Under the pieces are notes generated by a model. That model searched no databases, had not been told where the DNA came from, and was given only the letters and a program-made list of their open reading frames with translations. A stretch of 64,000 bases of DNA from Humibacter ginsenosidimutans (GTDB taxonomy: Bacteria; Actinomycetota; Actinomycetes; Actinomycetales; Microbacteriaceae): contig NZ_CP042305.1 in assembly GCF_007859675.1 (NCBI RefSeq), positions 2,604,001-2,668,000 of the forward strand, read 5' to 3'. A program made the position numbers and the translations under genes. Shown here one piece after another: positions 1 to 12,006 of this stretch (positions are counted from its first letter, which is position 1; every line of letters starts with the position of its first letter).

Positions 1-86
1 CGCAACGTCTGCGGGTGCATGCCGGCCAACTCGGCGGCGGCGGTGATGGCGAAGACGGGAGTCGTCTCATCCAGTTCCGGCATCAT
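1..86 (-). CDS. hspR: HspR heat-shock repressor, N-terminal part
   Basis: Start of a MerR-family repressor; the window edge cuts it after about 28 residues. The visible N-terminus has the AELAGMHPQTL helix-turn-helix signature of HspR, where the family continues with the recognition helix and wing. The ATG at 84-86 is chosen because a GGAGGTGA ribosome binding site lies just upstream; a second ATG follows directly. HspR in Streptomyces and Mycobacterium represses the dnaK operon by binding HAIR operators together with DnaK. Its place as last gene after dnaK, grpE and dnaJ, and the HAIR site at 3968-3992, fit this role. Confidence 0.85.
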   Translation of the reverse strand, partial: MMPELDETTPVFAITAAAELAGMHPQTL

Positions 87-149
87 CGGTCACCTCCGCT
101 TCGTCGTCGTCATGGTCTCATCGCACGCTCGCCCCGAGCGGGCGCGGCG

Positions 150-1148
<999 letters not shown>

Positions 1149-1190
1149 CCGGCACCTCCCTTCTTGTGTGTTCTGTTGTCATCTACCGCG

Positions 1191-1290
1191 GGTTGAGGAG
1201 CAGCGCCGAAGGCGCCGCGTCTCGAAACCCAGCCGTCGTGATCCTCTGGCCCTGCTTCGAGACGCTCGGCCGCGCCGTGCTCCTCAACCG
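1191..1290. repeat. Dispersed inverted repeat family B, copy 1
   Basis: Left arm starts GGTTGAGGAGC and ends CGTCTCGAAACC; right arm begins TTCGAGACGC and ends GCTCCTCAACCG. The arms are imperfectly complementary, so the whole element can fold into a long hairpin. It sits inside the heat-shock operon between grpE and dnaJ. Related elements occur at 38710-38802 and 60815-61027, with a lone arm at 26754-26771. No coding capacity and no transposase is linked to it. Confidence 0.75.
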
Positions 1291-1307
1291 ACGATATGTG
1301 CGGATCG

Positions 1308-1976
1308 CTACGCCGGAACGGCGACGACGACCTTGGCCGCCCGCACCAGCGTGGAGCCGAGCGTGTAGCCCACCTCGACCACGTCGATGATGGTCGGCTC
1401 GGTCACGTCGGCCGACGGCTGCTGGAAGATCGCCTCGTGCACGTTGTGGTCGAACGGCTCGCCCTTTTCGCCGAACGGCTGCAGCCCGAGCCTCTCGGAT
1501 GCCCCGCGCAGCTTGGCCGCGATGGTCGCGAACGGAGTGTCTCCGTCGAGGTCACCGTGCTTCTCAGCACGGTCGAGATCGTCGAGCACGGGCAGGATCG
1601 CCTTCGCCGTGTCGGCGACGGCGCGTTCCCGCTCCACCTCGCGGTTGGCCTCGGTGCGCTTGCGGTAGTTCGCGTACTCCGCGGTCACCCGCTGCAGGTC
1701 CGCGAGCCGTTCTGCGGCGAGCTCCTCGGCGCTCGACTGGCCCGAAAGGAAGTCGAGGTCGGCATCGGACAGTGAGGTCTCGACGTCCGGTCCCTCGTAG
1801 CCCTCGCCCGTGTCGACCACCTGCTCGTGCTCGAGGTCACCGGCCTCGGCGGCGGAGTCCTTCGACTCCGCCGCGTCGCCGTCCGGCTGACGAACCTTTC
1901 CCGTTTCGGGGTCGATGCGTCGCTTGTCGCGAACGACCGGCTCCTCGTGTTCGTTCGATTCGTCTTTCTTCGCCAT
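1308..1976 (-). CDS. grpE: Nucleotide exchange factor GrpE
   Basis: GrpE releases ADP from DnaK. The 222-residue protein has a long acidic, disordered N-terminus (about residues 1-75), a coiled-coil region (about 80-125, RVTAEYANYRKRTEANRE) and the C-terminal beta domain with the family signature FDHNVHEAIFQQ and VGYTLGSTLVRAAKV. The start is two bases after the dnaK stop codon, so the two genes are translationally coupled. The acidic N-terminal extension is common in actinobacterial GrpE. Function is certain by family; I see no missing region. Confidence 0.95.
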   Translation of the reverse strand: MAKKDESNEHEEPVVRDKRRIDPETGKVRQPDGDAAESKDSAAEAGDLEHEQVVDTGEGYEGPDVETSLSDADLDFLSGQSSAEELAAERLADLQRVTAEYANYRKRTEANREVERERAVADTAKAILPVLDDLDRAEKHGDLDGDTPFATIAAKLRGASERLGLQPFGEKGEPFDHNVHEAIFQQPSADVTEPTIIDVVEVGYTLGSTLVRAAKVVVAVPA

Positions 1977-1978
1977 GA

Positions 1979-3925
<1,947 letters not shown>

Positions 3926-3967
3926 TCATGGATCGAGACCCCACTGCCCGAGCGTCACGGCTCGGAC

Positions 3968-3992
3968 AAGTTGAGTCTCGCAGACTCAACTT
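3968..3992. promoter_or_regulatory. HAIR operator (HspR binding site)
   Basis: Perfect inverted repeat with 9-bp arms, AAGTTGAGT and ACTCAACTT, separated by 7 bp. This matches the known HAIR consensus (CTTGAGT-N7-ACTCAAG) in arm sequence and spacing. It overlaps the predicted -10 element of dnaK, so bound HspR would block transcription of the operon. Confidence 0.85.
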
Positions 3993-4016
3993 ATGTCAGC
4001 GCCGAATCAGAGTCAA
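3988..4016 (-). promoter_or_regulatory. Predicted dnaK promoter
   Basis: Reading the minus strand, TTGACT (4011-4016) and TAAGTT (3988-3993) are separated by exactly 17 bp, a good housekeeping-sigma promoter. The -10 element is embedded in the HAIR operator. A second TTGACA lies upstream (4047-4052) without a convincing -10. Confidence 0.6.
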
Positions 4017-4024
4017 GCCGAACA

Positions 4025-4038
4025 CTCAAAAAGTTGAG
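4025..4038. promoter_or_regulatory. Second HAIR-like half-site pair
   Basis: CTCAA and TTGAG arms with a 4-bp spacer (CTCAA-AAAG-TTGAG). The arm order is inverted relative to the HAIR site at 3968-3992 and the spacing is shorter, so it may be an auxiliary HspR contact or only a chance palindrome next to the promoter. Confidence 0.35.
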
Positions 4039-4126
4039 CCTACCTATGTCAACTTTGTCCGCCTCGTCCCTATTCCCCTGTTCGGCATCGTGGCGCGTTC
4101 CCGTGCCGTGAGCCGTGCGCCGGGTT

Positions 4127-4264
4127 CCGCTGTCCCTTCGTGTCGCTCCGTCGACGACGACCCGACCTCAAGGGACAGCCGAGCCGGCGGCGCCCGCGGC
4201 GCCCGCCACTCCGCTGTCCGAAGATGTCGCCTTGGGGCGGTATGGCGACACGAAGGGACAGCGG
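4127..4264. repeat. REP-like hairpin doublet, family A copy 1
   Basis: Two successive hairpins built from one arm, CCGCTGTCCCTTCGTGTCGC, and its complement. Hairpin one spans 4127-4180 with a degenerate right arm; hairpin two spans 4211-4264 with right arm GCGACACGAAGGGACAGCGG. The same doublet organisation occurs at 53629-53772, which resembles the paired REP units (BIMEs) of other bacteria. It lies between dnaK and the YhgE/Pip gene. Confidence 0.75.
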
Positions 4265-4349
4265 AACGGGGACGCGCGGAATGGCAGGCGGGAACCGCTG
4301 TCCGCGCAGCCGCGAGGCTGCCCGAGCGGCGGCGAGCGCGGAGGCCGCG

Positions 4350-6122
4350 TCAGAGGGACGCCACCCGCAGCCGCCGCCTGCCGAGCACCCCTCCGATCAC
4401 GAGCGCGAAGCCGGCGATGCCCCACAGCAGCGCGATCACACCTGCGCCGAGTGCGAACCACACATCGCCGCCGATGGCGCCGCGCAGCATGCTCAGCGCG
4501 GGCGTGGTCGGCAGCGCCGCCGCGATTCCCGTGAGCACGGGGGGAACGGAGGATGCCACGCCCACGGCGAGCGCGACGCATCCGATCAGCACCGCGAGGC
4601 CGCGGCCCAACGCACCGAGCGCGGCCGCAAGCCCCTGGTTGACGGCGGCCAGCACGGCCCCCGCAATGATCGACGCGCCGAGGTAGCCGGCCCAGACTGC
4701 GGGACTGAGCCCGAGTCCGATGAGCACGACGGCCGAGAGGATCACGCCCTGCACCGCCCCGAGCACCGCCGTGATGCCGACGGAACGTCCGGCGAGCGCG
4801 AGCGATCCCGCGTTGCCGAGCAGCCGGGACTCGGGAACGCTCTTGCGCGCCAGTGCGAGCGCGATGCCGCCGATCCACAGCGCGAACATCGTGAAGAGCG
4901 GAGCTGCCTGGACTCCCGACGGCGCCGACCGCGGGTCGATCACGACGGGCTGCGACGCGGCCTCCGACAACACCCGGATGTCCGAGTCCGAGTACGACGG
5001 AATCTTGTCCACCGCCTGTCCGAGCCCGGACGCCAGCTGGTCGGCGCCGCCGCTCACCTGCTTCGCGCCGGAGGCGAGGCTGGATGCCCCGCTCGCCAGG
5101 GACTGCGCCCCGCTGTCGGCCTGGTCGATGCCGTTGACCAGCTGGGGCATCCCTGCGGAGAGCGCCGAGGCGCCAGACGCCACCTGATCGGCACCCGACG
5201 CGAGTTTCGCCGTCTGCGTCGCCGCACTCTGCAACGACTTCAGCGCCGAGGTCGCCTTGTCGCAGAGCGTGCCGGGATGCGCGCAGATCTGCGCCACGAC
5301 GCCGGCGAACGACGACGCCGAGCTCGAGAGCGAGCTCGCGATCGCGTCGTTGCCCGCGCTGACCTGTGAGGCTCCGGACGACAGCTGGGCGGTCTGCGAC
5401 GGAAGGCTCGCCGAGCTCGACGAGAGCGTGCCGAGGCCCGAGGCGAGCGAACTCGCGCCCGACGACAGCTGCTGTGCACCGCTGGACACCTGATCCGCGC
5501 CGCTCGCCACCTGGTTCGCACCGTTGGAGGCCTGCGCGATCTGATCGTGCACCGAGTTGAAGCCCTGGTATACGCCCTGCAGGTACTGGTCGATGATCTG
5601 CCGGTTGAGCTGCTGGGTCGCCGTGGCGGTCACGGCCTGCACGAGCGCCGGGTCGAGCAATGCCGCCGACGGGCTCGTCGTGATCTGCACGAGGGTCTGC
5701 ACAGCACTCTGAGCGGTGCCCGAGAGCGAGCTGATGTCGGTGGAGAACGACGACGGAATGCGCAGCACGGCGGCGTACTGCCCGTCTGCGAGCCCGCTGG
5801 CGGCATCCGTGTCGTTGGTCAGCACCCAGGTGAAGTTCGAACCTACCCGGGTGGCCTGCGTCGGGATGTCGTTCTCCGGTGCGCTGCCGCTGATCACCGC
5901 CGCTGCGAACTGCCTGCCGAGCGGCGTGGTCTTGCCGTTGATCGTCACCGGGGTGTCGTCGTTGACGATGGCGGCATTGATGCGGTCGAGGTGCAGAGCC
6001 GGGGTCGCGAGGCCCCACATCAGGAGCAGCCCCATCACCATGGGCAGCACGACGAGCGCGATCAGCATGGCCCATCCGGACCGCTCGGCGCCGCTTCGCG
6101 CCGACAACGCCTTCACCGTCAT
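4350..6122 (-). CDS. YhgE/Pip-family membrane protein
   Basis: 590-residue integral membrane protein of the YhgE/Pip family, whose C-terminal part is related to ABC-2 type permeases. One N-terminal membrane helix (about residues 18-42) precedes an extracytoplasmic domain. Residues about 200-380 are rich in short SG-A-x-L/V repeats (LSSGASSLASGL and similar), the heptad-like stalk typical of the family. Several membrane segments lie between about 405 and 590. It starts one base after the stop of the MMPL gene, so the two are probably co-translated. Family members take part in phage infection or export of surface material; the substrate here is unknown. Confidence 0.8.
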   Translation of the reverse strand: MTVKALSARSGAERSGWAMLIALVVLPMVMGLLLMWGLATPALHLDRINAAIVNDDTPVTINGKTTPLGRQFAAAVISGSAPENDIPTQATRVGSNFTWVLTNDTDAASGLADGQYAAVLRIPSSFSTDISSLSGTAQSAVQTLVQITTSPSAALLDPALVQAVTATATQQLNRQIIDQYLQGVYQGFNSVHDQIAQASNGANQVASGADQVSSGAQQLSSGASSLASGLGTLSSSSASLPSQTAQLSSGASQVSAGNDAIASSLSSSASSFAGVVAQICAHPGTLCDKATSALKSLQSAATQTAKLASGADQVASGASALSAGMPQLVNGIDQADSGAQSLASGASSLASGAKQVSGGADQLASGLGQAVDKIPSYSDSDIRVLSEAASQPVVIDPRSAPSGVQAAPLFTMFALWIGGIALALARKSVPESRLLGNAGSLALAGRSVGITAVLGAVQGVILSAVVLIGLGLSPAVWAGYLGASIIAGAVLAAVNQGLAAALGALGRGLAVLIGCVALAVGVASSVPPVLTGIAAALPTTPALSMLRGAIGGDVWFALGAGVIALLWGIAGFALVIGGVLGRRRLRVASL

Positions 6123-6123
6123 C

Positions 6124-9053
6124 TCAGCTCACCCCCGCCAGCAGGTCGGGTGGTGCGGCGACCGGGGCGTCGATCGTCACCTCGACGACGTCGGCGTCGC
6201 CCACGAGGTCGGAGACGTCGGCGGACGGGGAGCACGACGCGACGATCGTGACAGGGGTCGGCGGGGCATCCTTGCCGCGGCCGTGCGGGATGCCGTTTCT
6301 CGCGCGGCCCAACGCACGCGCGAGCCCCGAGCGCTCACGGGCCTCGCCGACCGCGTCGAGGTCGCACAGCCCGAGGAGCTCCACCCCCGGCGCGAGGGCG
6401 CGGCGCACGTCGTCGGCCGGGGACCGTGACGCACGCAGCGGCACGAGCGCCGACCGGGCGCGTACCGCCGCGGCGCGCGTGGGCAGCACGAGCCCCGCGA
6501 CCTTGAGGGTTCCGGATGCCACGGGATAGCGCCCGCAGATCGCCGCCACGAGCGCAGCCCCGGCCGCCGCGTCATCCGAGCGCACGACGAGCACGCCGCC
6601 GTTCGGCACTAGAGCCGCGAAGCCCGTGACGAGGTCGAGCCCTGACCTGGCGACGGAGACGTCGTCCGCCGCGATCGCCATCCGCTCGGCCTGCTCTGGC
6701 CAGTCGGTCAGCTCGAGCTCCTTCGCGATGCCTTCGCCCTCCGCGTCGAAGTGCGGGAGCACGCGCTCGAGGATGCGGGGCATCCACCAGGCGTACCTGC
6801 CGAAGAGCATGAGCACGGCGGAATGAGCGTCATGCGCACGATGAACGCGTCGATCGCGACGCCGACGGCGAGGCCGAGCGCGATCGGCTGGATCGAGGCA
6901 TCTCCCTCGGGCACGAAGGCGGCGAAGACGGCGAACATGATGATCGCCGCGGCCGTCACGACCCGTGCCGATCCGAGGAATCCCGCCTCGATCGCGTCGT
7001 GCGCATCGCCGTGGTGCACATAGTGCTCGCGCATGCGGCTGACGAGAAAGACCTCGTAGTCCATGGCGAGACCGAACAGCACGCCCATCAAGATGATCGG
7101 CATGAAGCTGATGACGGAGCCGAGGGATGCCACGCCCAACGGCCCCGCGAGCACCCCGTTCTCGAAGACAAGACTGGTGACCCCGAACGCCGCTCCTACC
7201 GACAGCAGGTATCCCAGCGCGGCCGTGACGGGCACCACGATGGACCGGAACACCATCGCCAGCAGCACGAGCGAGAGTCCGACCACGAGGATGCCGAAGG
7301 GCAGCAGCGCCTGCCCGAGCCGGGCGGAGACGTCGATGCCGGCAGCCGTGTAACCGGTGACGGAGAGGTCGACGTCGTACTTCTTCTGGAATTCGTCGTG
7401 CATGCCGCGCAACCGGGCGACGAGGTTCTGGGTGGCCTGCGAGTCGGGCGCGCCGTCGGGGATGACCTGAACGATGCCCGTGTCGCCCGTCTCGTTCGGC
7501 GTCGAGAGCGGCACCGCGACGACGCCCGGCACCCTGGCGATGCTCGCGCCGAGGTCGTTCATCAGGCCCTGCGGGTCGGTGCTCTGGATGATGGAGCCTG
7601 TCACGATCAGCGGCCCGTTGTATCCGGGGCCGAAGTGCTCGTCGATGAGATCGTAGGTGACGCGGCCGGGCTCGCCGTGCGGCAGCGATCCCGCGTCGGG
7701 AAGCGCCAGCCGCAGGTGCGCGGCGGGCACGGTGAGCGCGCCGAGCGCGGCGACGACCAGCACGACCGTGACGATCGGCCACTTCGTGGCACCGCGCACC
7801 CAGCCGAAGAAGAAGCCGCGCCTCTGCGCCTCACGGGACTCCTCGACGGCGTCGTCGTCGAGGTCGTCGGCCGCGCTCTTTGAGCCGAGCGGAGGGTCGC
7901 CCTCCGCGCTTCCCTGGCCTCCTTCGACGCGCTGCGCTCGCTCAGTGAGTACCGGCTCGTGCTCGCTCTCCGGCTCAGGCGCGGGCTCCGACTCGGATTT
8001 CGCTGCCCCGCTCTTCGCCGGCCGGTACCTACGGCGCACGATGCGCCAGCCCACGAAGCCGAGCAGCGCGGGCGTGAGCGTCGTCGACACCAACACGGCG
8101 AGCGCCACAGCACCGGCCGAGGCGATGCCCATGGTCGTGAGGAACGGAATGCCGGCCACGCTCAGCCCGACCAGAGCGATGATCACCGTCACCGCCGCGA
8201 ACACCACCGCCGACCCCGCCGTCGCGATCGAGCGTGCCGCCGACTCCTCCGGGTCGATGCCGCTGCGCACCTGGTCCTGATGTCGCGAGGTGATGAACAG
8301 CGCATAGTCGATCCCGACGGCGAGCCCGAGCATGAGCGCCAGCAGCGGCGTCGTCGACGTGATCGTGGTGACCGACGTCATCGCGAGAATGACCGACAAA
8401 GCGACCGCCACGCCCAGCAGCGCCGTGATGAGCGGCATCGCCGCAGCGAGCAGCGACACGAACGTGAACGCCAGCACGATGAACGCCACGAGGATGCCCA
8501 GCAGCTCGGTCACGCTGATGCCCGCTGCTGTCTGTGAGAAGAGCTGTCCGCCCATCGCGGCCTCTGAGCCCTTCGGGAGCTCTTTCTGCAGTCGATGCGC
8601 TTCCGCCTGCAACGCGTCTGCGGTCGTCGCGTGCACGGCGCTCTGCGCCACCGTGAGCTGCACCGGGACGATCACGGCGGAGTCGTCCGAGCTGATGTTC
8701 GCGCTCGACGTCGACGAGTACGGCGAGGTCGCGCTCGACACCTGGGGGATGCCGTCGAGTCGGTTCACGCTCGCCTCGACGGCGGACTGGAACGCGGCAT
8801 CCTTCACGCTCTCGCCCTTCGGAGCGACGGCGATCAGCTGCGCGGATGCCCCGCTCACCTGCGGGAAGGTGCGGGCGAGGGCATCCAGAGCCTGCTGCGA
8901 CTCGGTGCCCGGAATGGCATAGGTGTTCTGCGTGCCGGTGCCGAAGAGTGCGGCGCAGGCCACGGCGATCGCGGCGAGGACCAGCCAGATCGCGACGACG
9001 AGAAGGCGGGCGCGAAAGGCCCATCGGCCGACGCTGTAGAGAAAAGACGACAT
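6124..9053 (-). CDS. MMPL/RND-type transporter, frameshifted, with pseudo-ABC tail
   Basis: RND-superfamily exporter of lipids or hydrophobic compounds. Frame one reads from the ATG at 9053 through two six-helix halves with their extracytoplasmic loops, up to AFIVRMTLIP. Reading then needs one extra base near 6819-6820 to continue as AVLMLFGRYAWWMPRILERV, the usual MMPL end, so one C (plus strand) seems lost. With the shift corrected the protein is about 976 residues. The last 180 or so residues align by eye with an ABC ATPase start (GGVLVVRSDDAAAGAALVAA, then a SGTLKVAG-like strand), but the Walker A lysine is gone. A charged linker near residue 370 carries a repeat-derived stretch. Whether the lesion is real or a sequencing error cannot be told here. 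Confidence 0.8.
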
Positions 9054-9140
9054 GCCGCGGCCCCCCGCCTCTGGCCCTGCCGTGAACGTAAGCCCGAAGC
9101 GCGGATTCCACAGGCCCCCGAACGCGGGGCGGTTGTGGCG

Positions 9141-9929
9141 TCAGTCTCGTTCGTCCCGTGTGCTCTCCGCGAGGAAGTCCATGACGATCCGGTTCACCAG
9201 GTGCGGTCGCTCCATCATCACGAGGTGTGTCGAGCCCGGCACGATGCACAGCTGGGCGCCCGGAATCCCCTCGGCCATCGCCAGTGTGTGCTCGATGGTG
9301 ATGGAGTCGCGGTCGGCAGCCATGATCAGCGTCGGACTCGCCACGGCACGCAGCCGTTCGAGCGGGATGTGCGGCTCGTCTCGCCACAGCCTTGCGAGTT
9401 TCTCGCGCACGACGTCGGCGTGCAACGGACCGTCGGGACTCAGCCGCTCATAGTCGCGTTGCATGTCCTCCTCGATCCGGCGCACCAGGCGAGCGCGATC
9501 ACCCGGTGCGCCGGGAGGACCCGACTTGCTGCCGACGCCCTCTGCCTCATCGACCAGCCCCTCGGGGTCTGTGTTGGCTCCGATCGCCACCAGAGATCGC
9601 ACTCGCTCGGCATGGTCGATCGCGAGGAGCAGTCCCGCGATGCCGCCGTCGCTGAAGCCCAGCAGATGCGCGTCATCGAGACGCATGGTGTCGAGATATG
9701 CGACGACATCGGCGACGATGCCCCGGTAGGTGATCGGCCCCTCACGATCGGCCGACCGGCCGTGACCAGGGCGCTCCATGGCGAAGACGCGATAGTGCTT
9801 CGAGAGACACTCGATCTGCGGTCTCATGGTCTCGATCGAGCAGAAGCCGCCGTGCAACAGCACGACGGGCTCGCCGGCGCCCGAGACCTCGTGATAGACC
9901 TCTGCCCCCGGCAGAGAGATGTACGGCAT
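9141..9929 (-). CDS. Alpha/beta hydrolase
   Basis: 262-residue alpha/beta hydrolase. Visible: HGG oxyanion-hole motif (VVLLHGGF), nucleophile elbow GFSDGG, acid in MAADRDSIT and catalytic histidine in PGSTHLVMMERP. The ATG at 9927-9929 gives MPYISLPGAEVYHEV, the normal first strand of the fold; an upstream start would overlap the ABC gene by 57 residues of low-complexity sequence. It begins 8 bp after the ABC ATPase stop, so it is likely the last gene of the alpha-galactosidase/Opp operon. It might deacylate or hydrolyse an imported substrate; this is inference from position only. Confidence 0.85.
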   Translation of the reverse strand: MPYISLPGAEVYHEVSGAGEPVVLLHGGFCSIETMRPQIECLSKHYRVFAMERPGHGRSADREGPITYRGIVADVVAYLDTMRLDDAHLLGFSDGGIAGLLLAIDHAERVRSLVAIGANTDPEGLVDEAEGVGSKSGPPGAPGDRARLVRRIEEDMQRDYERLSPDGPLHADVVREKLARLWRDEPHIPLERLRAVASPTLIMAADRDSITIEHTLAMAEGIPGAQLCIVPGSTHLVMMERPHLVNRIVMDFLAESTRDERD

Positions 9930-9937
9930 CCCTCGCC

Positions 9938-10951
9938 CTACCGCACGCTCTGGCTCTGGCCGGTAGGCGTGACGACGCGAGTCGTCGGCACCGGAAGAGG
10001 GTGGTGACAGGCGACCTGGCGACTGCCGAGGGTGCGCAGCGTCGGACGTTCCTTGCGGCAGATCTCGGTCGCCGCGGGGCAGCGGGGGTGGAACGGGCAT
10101 CCGCTCGGCCTGTTGGCGGGGCTCGGCACATCGCCGCTCAACACGATGCGCTCCCGTCGTGGCGCACCGTCACGATCGATCTGCGGAATCGCCGACAGCA
10201 GCGCCTCGGTGTAGTGGTGCGCAGGGGACGCGTAGAGCTCCTCGGCGTCGGCCAGTTCGACGAGGTCACCCAGGTACATGACGGCGACGCGGTCGGAGAC
10301 ATGCTCGACGACGCCGAGGTCGTGGGCGATGAACACGTACGTGAGTCCGAACTCATCCTGCAGGTCGGCGAGCAGGTTGAGCACCTGCGCCTGTACCGAG
10401 ACGTCGAGCGCGGAGACGGGCTCGTCGGCGACGAGCACGCTCGGGTTCAGGGCGAGTGCTCGCGCGATCCCGATGCGCTGCCGCTGTCCACCGGAGAACT
10501 CGTGCGGGTATCGGCCCGCCATGCTCGGATCGAACCCGACGCGCTCGAGCAGGTCGGCGACGCGATCGGGGATGGCGCGACGATCCGTTGTGCGGTGGAT
10601 GCGCAGTGGCTCCGCAACGATGTCGGCGACGCGCATCCTCGGGTTCAGCGACGAATACGGGTCTTGGAACACCATCTGCAGGCGGCGGCGCACGGGGCGG
10701 AGCCTGCGCCTGCTGAGCGACGAGATGTCTTCACCCTCGAACTCGACAGTGCCTGAAGTCAGGTCGATCAGACGGGTCAGACACTGGCCGAACGTGGACT
10801 TGCCACACCCCGACTCTCCGACGATGCCGAGGGTCTCTCCGGATCGCACCTCGATGCTGACCCCGTCGACCGCGGTCACCGTGCCCTTCTGCTTGCCTCT
10901 CAGGGCGAACGTCTTCACGACGTTGTCGGCCCGAAGCACCACGTCGTTCAC
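9938..10951 (-). CDS. Opp/Dpp-type ABC transporter ATP-binding protein (F)
   Basis: 337-residue ATPase of the OppF/DppF family that energises substrate uptake. Walker [10 protein letters not shown], signature [14 protein letters not shown], Walker [13 protein letters not shown] and the switch histidine ([12 protein letters not shown]) are all intact. The C-terminal oligopeptide/dipeptide extension carries the cysteine motif found in OppD/F ([20 protein letters not shown]), known to bind an iron-sulfur cluster in some members. It overlaps the preceding ATPase gene by 4 bp (ATGA). Confidence 0.9.
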   Translation of the reverse strand: MNDVVLRADNVVKTFALRGKQKGTVTAVDGVSIEVRSGETLGIVGESGCGKSTFGQCLTRLIDLTSGTVEFEGEDISSLSRRRLRPVRRRLQMVFQDPYSSLNPRMRVADIVAEPLRIHRTTDRRAIPDRVADLLERVGFDPSMAGRYPHEFSGGQRQRIGIARALALNPSVLVADEPVSALDVSVQAQVLNLLADLQDEFGLTYVFIAHDLGVVEHVSDRVAVMYLGDLVELADAEELYASPAHHYTEALLSAIPQIDRDGAPRRERIVLSGDVPSPANRPSGCPFHPRCPAATEICRKERPTLRTLGSRQVACHHPLPVPTTRVVTPTGQSQSVR

Positions 10952-12006
10952 GCGACCTCCTCCCTCAGTTCCTCGCGTACCTCATCCGGAAGCCAGCAGG
11001 CGTCGAGATGGTTCTGCTCCTCTCCCGTCGCGATCAGCGGCGGCAAGGTCGAGCACTGCTCCATCGCGAACCGACAGCGCTTCTGGAACGGGCATCCCGT
11101 CGGCTGGTCGCGCGGCCCAGGCGGAAGTCCGGGGATCGTCGGAAGCCTCTGCTTGCGCTGGCCCGGCTTCGGGATCGCGCCGAGAAGTCCCCAGGTGTAG
11201 GGATGCCGCGGCCTGCGCACCACGGTCGACTCGTCGCCCATCTCCACGGCCCGGCCCGCATACATCACGATCACGCGATCGGCGGCCTCGGAGATCACGC
11301 CCATGTCGTGCGTGATGAGGATCACAGACGAGCCGTACTTCGCTTGCAGGTCGCCGATCAGCTCGAGGATCTGGCGCTGAGTCGTGACATCGAGAGCCGT
11401 GGTCGGCTCGTCGGCGATCAGCAGAGAGGGATGACACGCCAGCGACATCGCGATCATCACGCGCTGCCGCATGCCGCCGGAGAACTCGTGCGGATACGAC
11501 CGCGCGCGACGTTCCGCATCGGGGATGCCGACCTCGTCGAGCAGGTGCACCGCGCGGCTCCAAGCCTCCGCCTTGGTGACCTTCTCGTGGTTCATGATCT
11601 GCTCGACGATCTGCCACCCGACCGTGTACACGGGCGTGAGCGCCGTCATCGGATCTTGAAAGATCATCGAGATGCGATTGCCGCGAATGCGGTTGAGTCG
11701 CTTGGTCGGCATTCCGATGAGCTCGGCGCCGTCGAACCGCGCCGATCCCGTGATGGTGGCGTTCGGGTTGTCGAGCAGACCCATCATCGAGTACATCGAG
11801 ACGCTCTTGCCCGATCCCGACTCGCCGACGATGCCGAGCACCTCGCCGGGAGCGACGGAGAAGGAGAGCCCGTTCACCGCGTTGACCACCCCCGCCCTTG
11901 TGCGGAAGGCGACCCGCAGATCGCGCACGGCCAGCAGGGGCGAGGATGCCACGGCATCCGCTGTCGTGTCGGGTCCGGCGATGCCGGATTCTGTGATGTC
12001 AGGCAC
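10948..12006 (-). CDS. Opp/Dpp-type ABC transporter ATP-binding protein (D)
   Basis: 352-residue ATPase of the OppD/DppD family, partner of the F subunit. Walker A GESGSGKS, signature [14 protein letters not shown], Walker [13 protein letters not shown] and a C-terminal [16 protein letters not shown] cysteine motif are seen. The chosen GTG start at 12004-12006 has GAGGG upstream and overlaps the permease stop; an ATG at 12048 would add 14 residues inside the permease gene. In the order ATPase D then F, it completes a five-component importer with the genes at 11999-15680. Confidence 0.88.
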   Translation of the reverse strand: MPDITESGIAGPDTTADAVASSPLLAVRDLRVAFRTRAGVVNAVNGLSFSVAPGEVLGIVGESGSGKSVSMYSMMGLLDNPNATITGSARFDGAELIGMPTKRLNRIRGNRISMIFQDPMTALTPVYTVGWQIVEQIMNHEKVTKAEAWSRAVHLLDEVGIPDAERRARSYPHEFSGGMRQRVMIAMSLACHPSLLIADEPTTALDVTTQRQILELIGDLQAKYGSSVILITHDMGVISEAADRVIVMYAGRAVEMGDESTVVRRPRHPYTWGLLGAIPKPGQRKQRLPTIPGLPPGPRDQPTGCPFQKRCRFAMEQCSTLPPLIATGEEQNHLDACWLPDEVREELREEVA

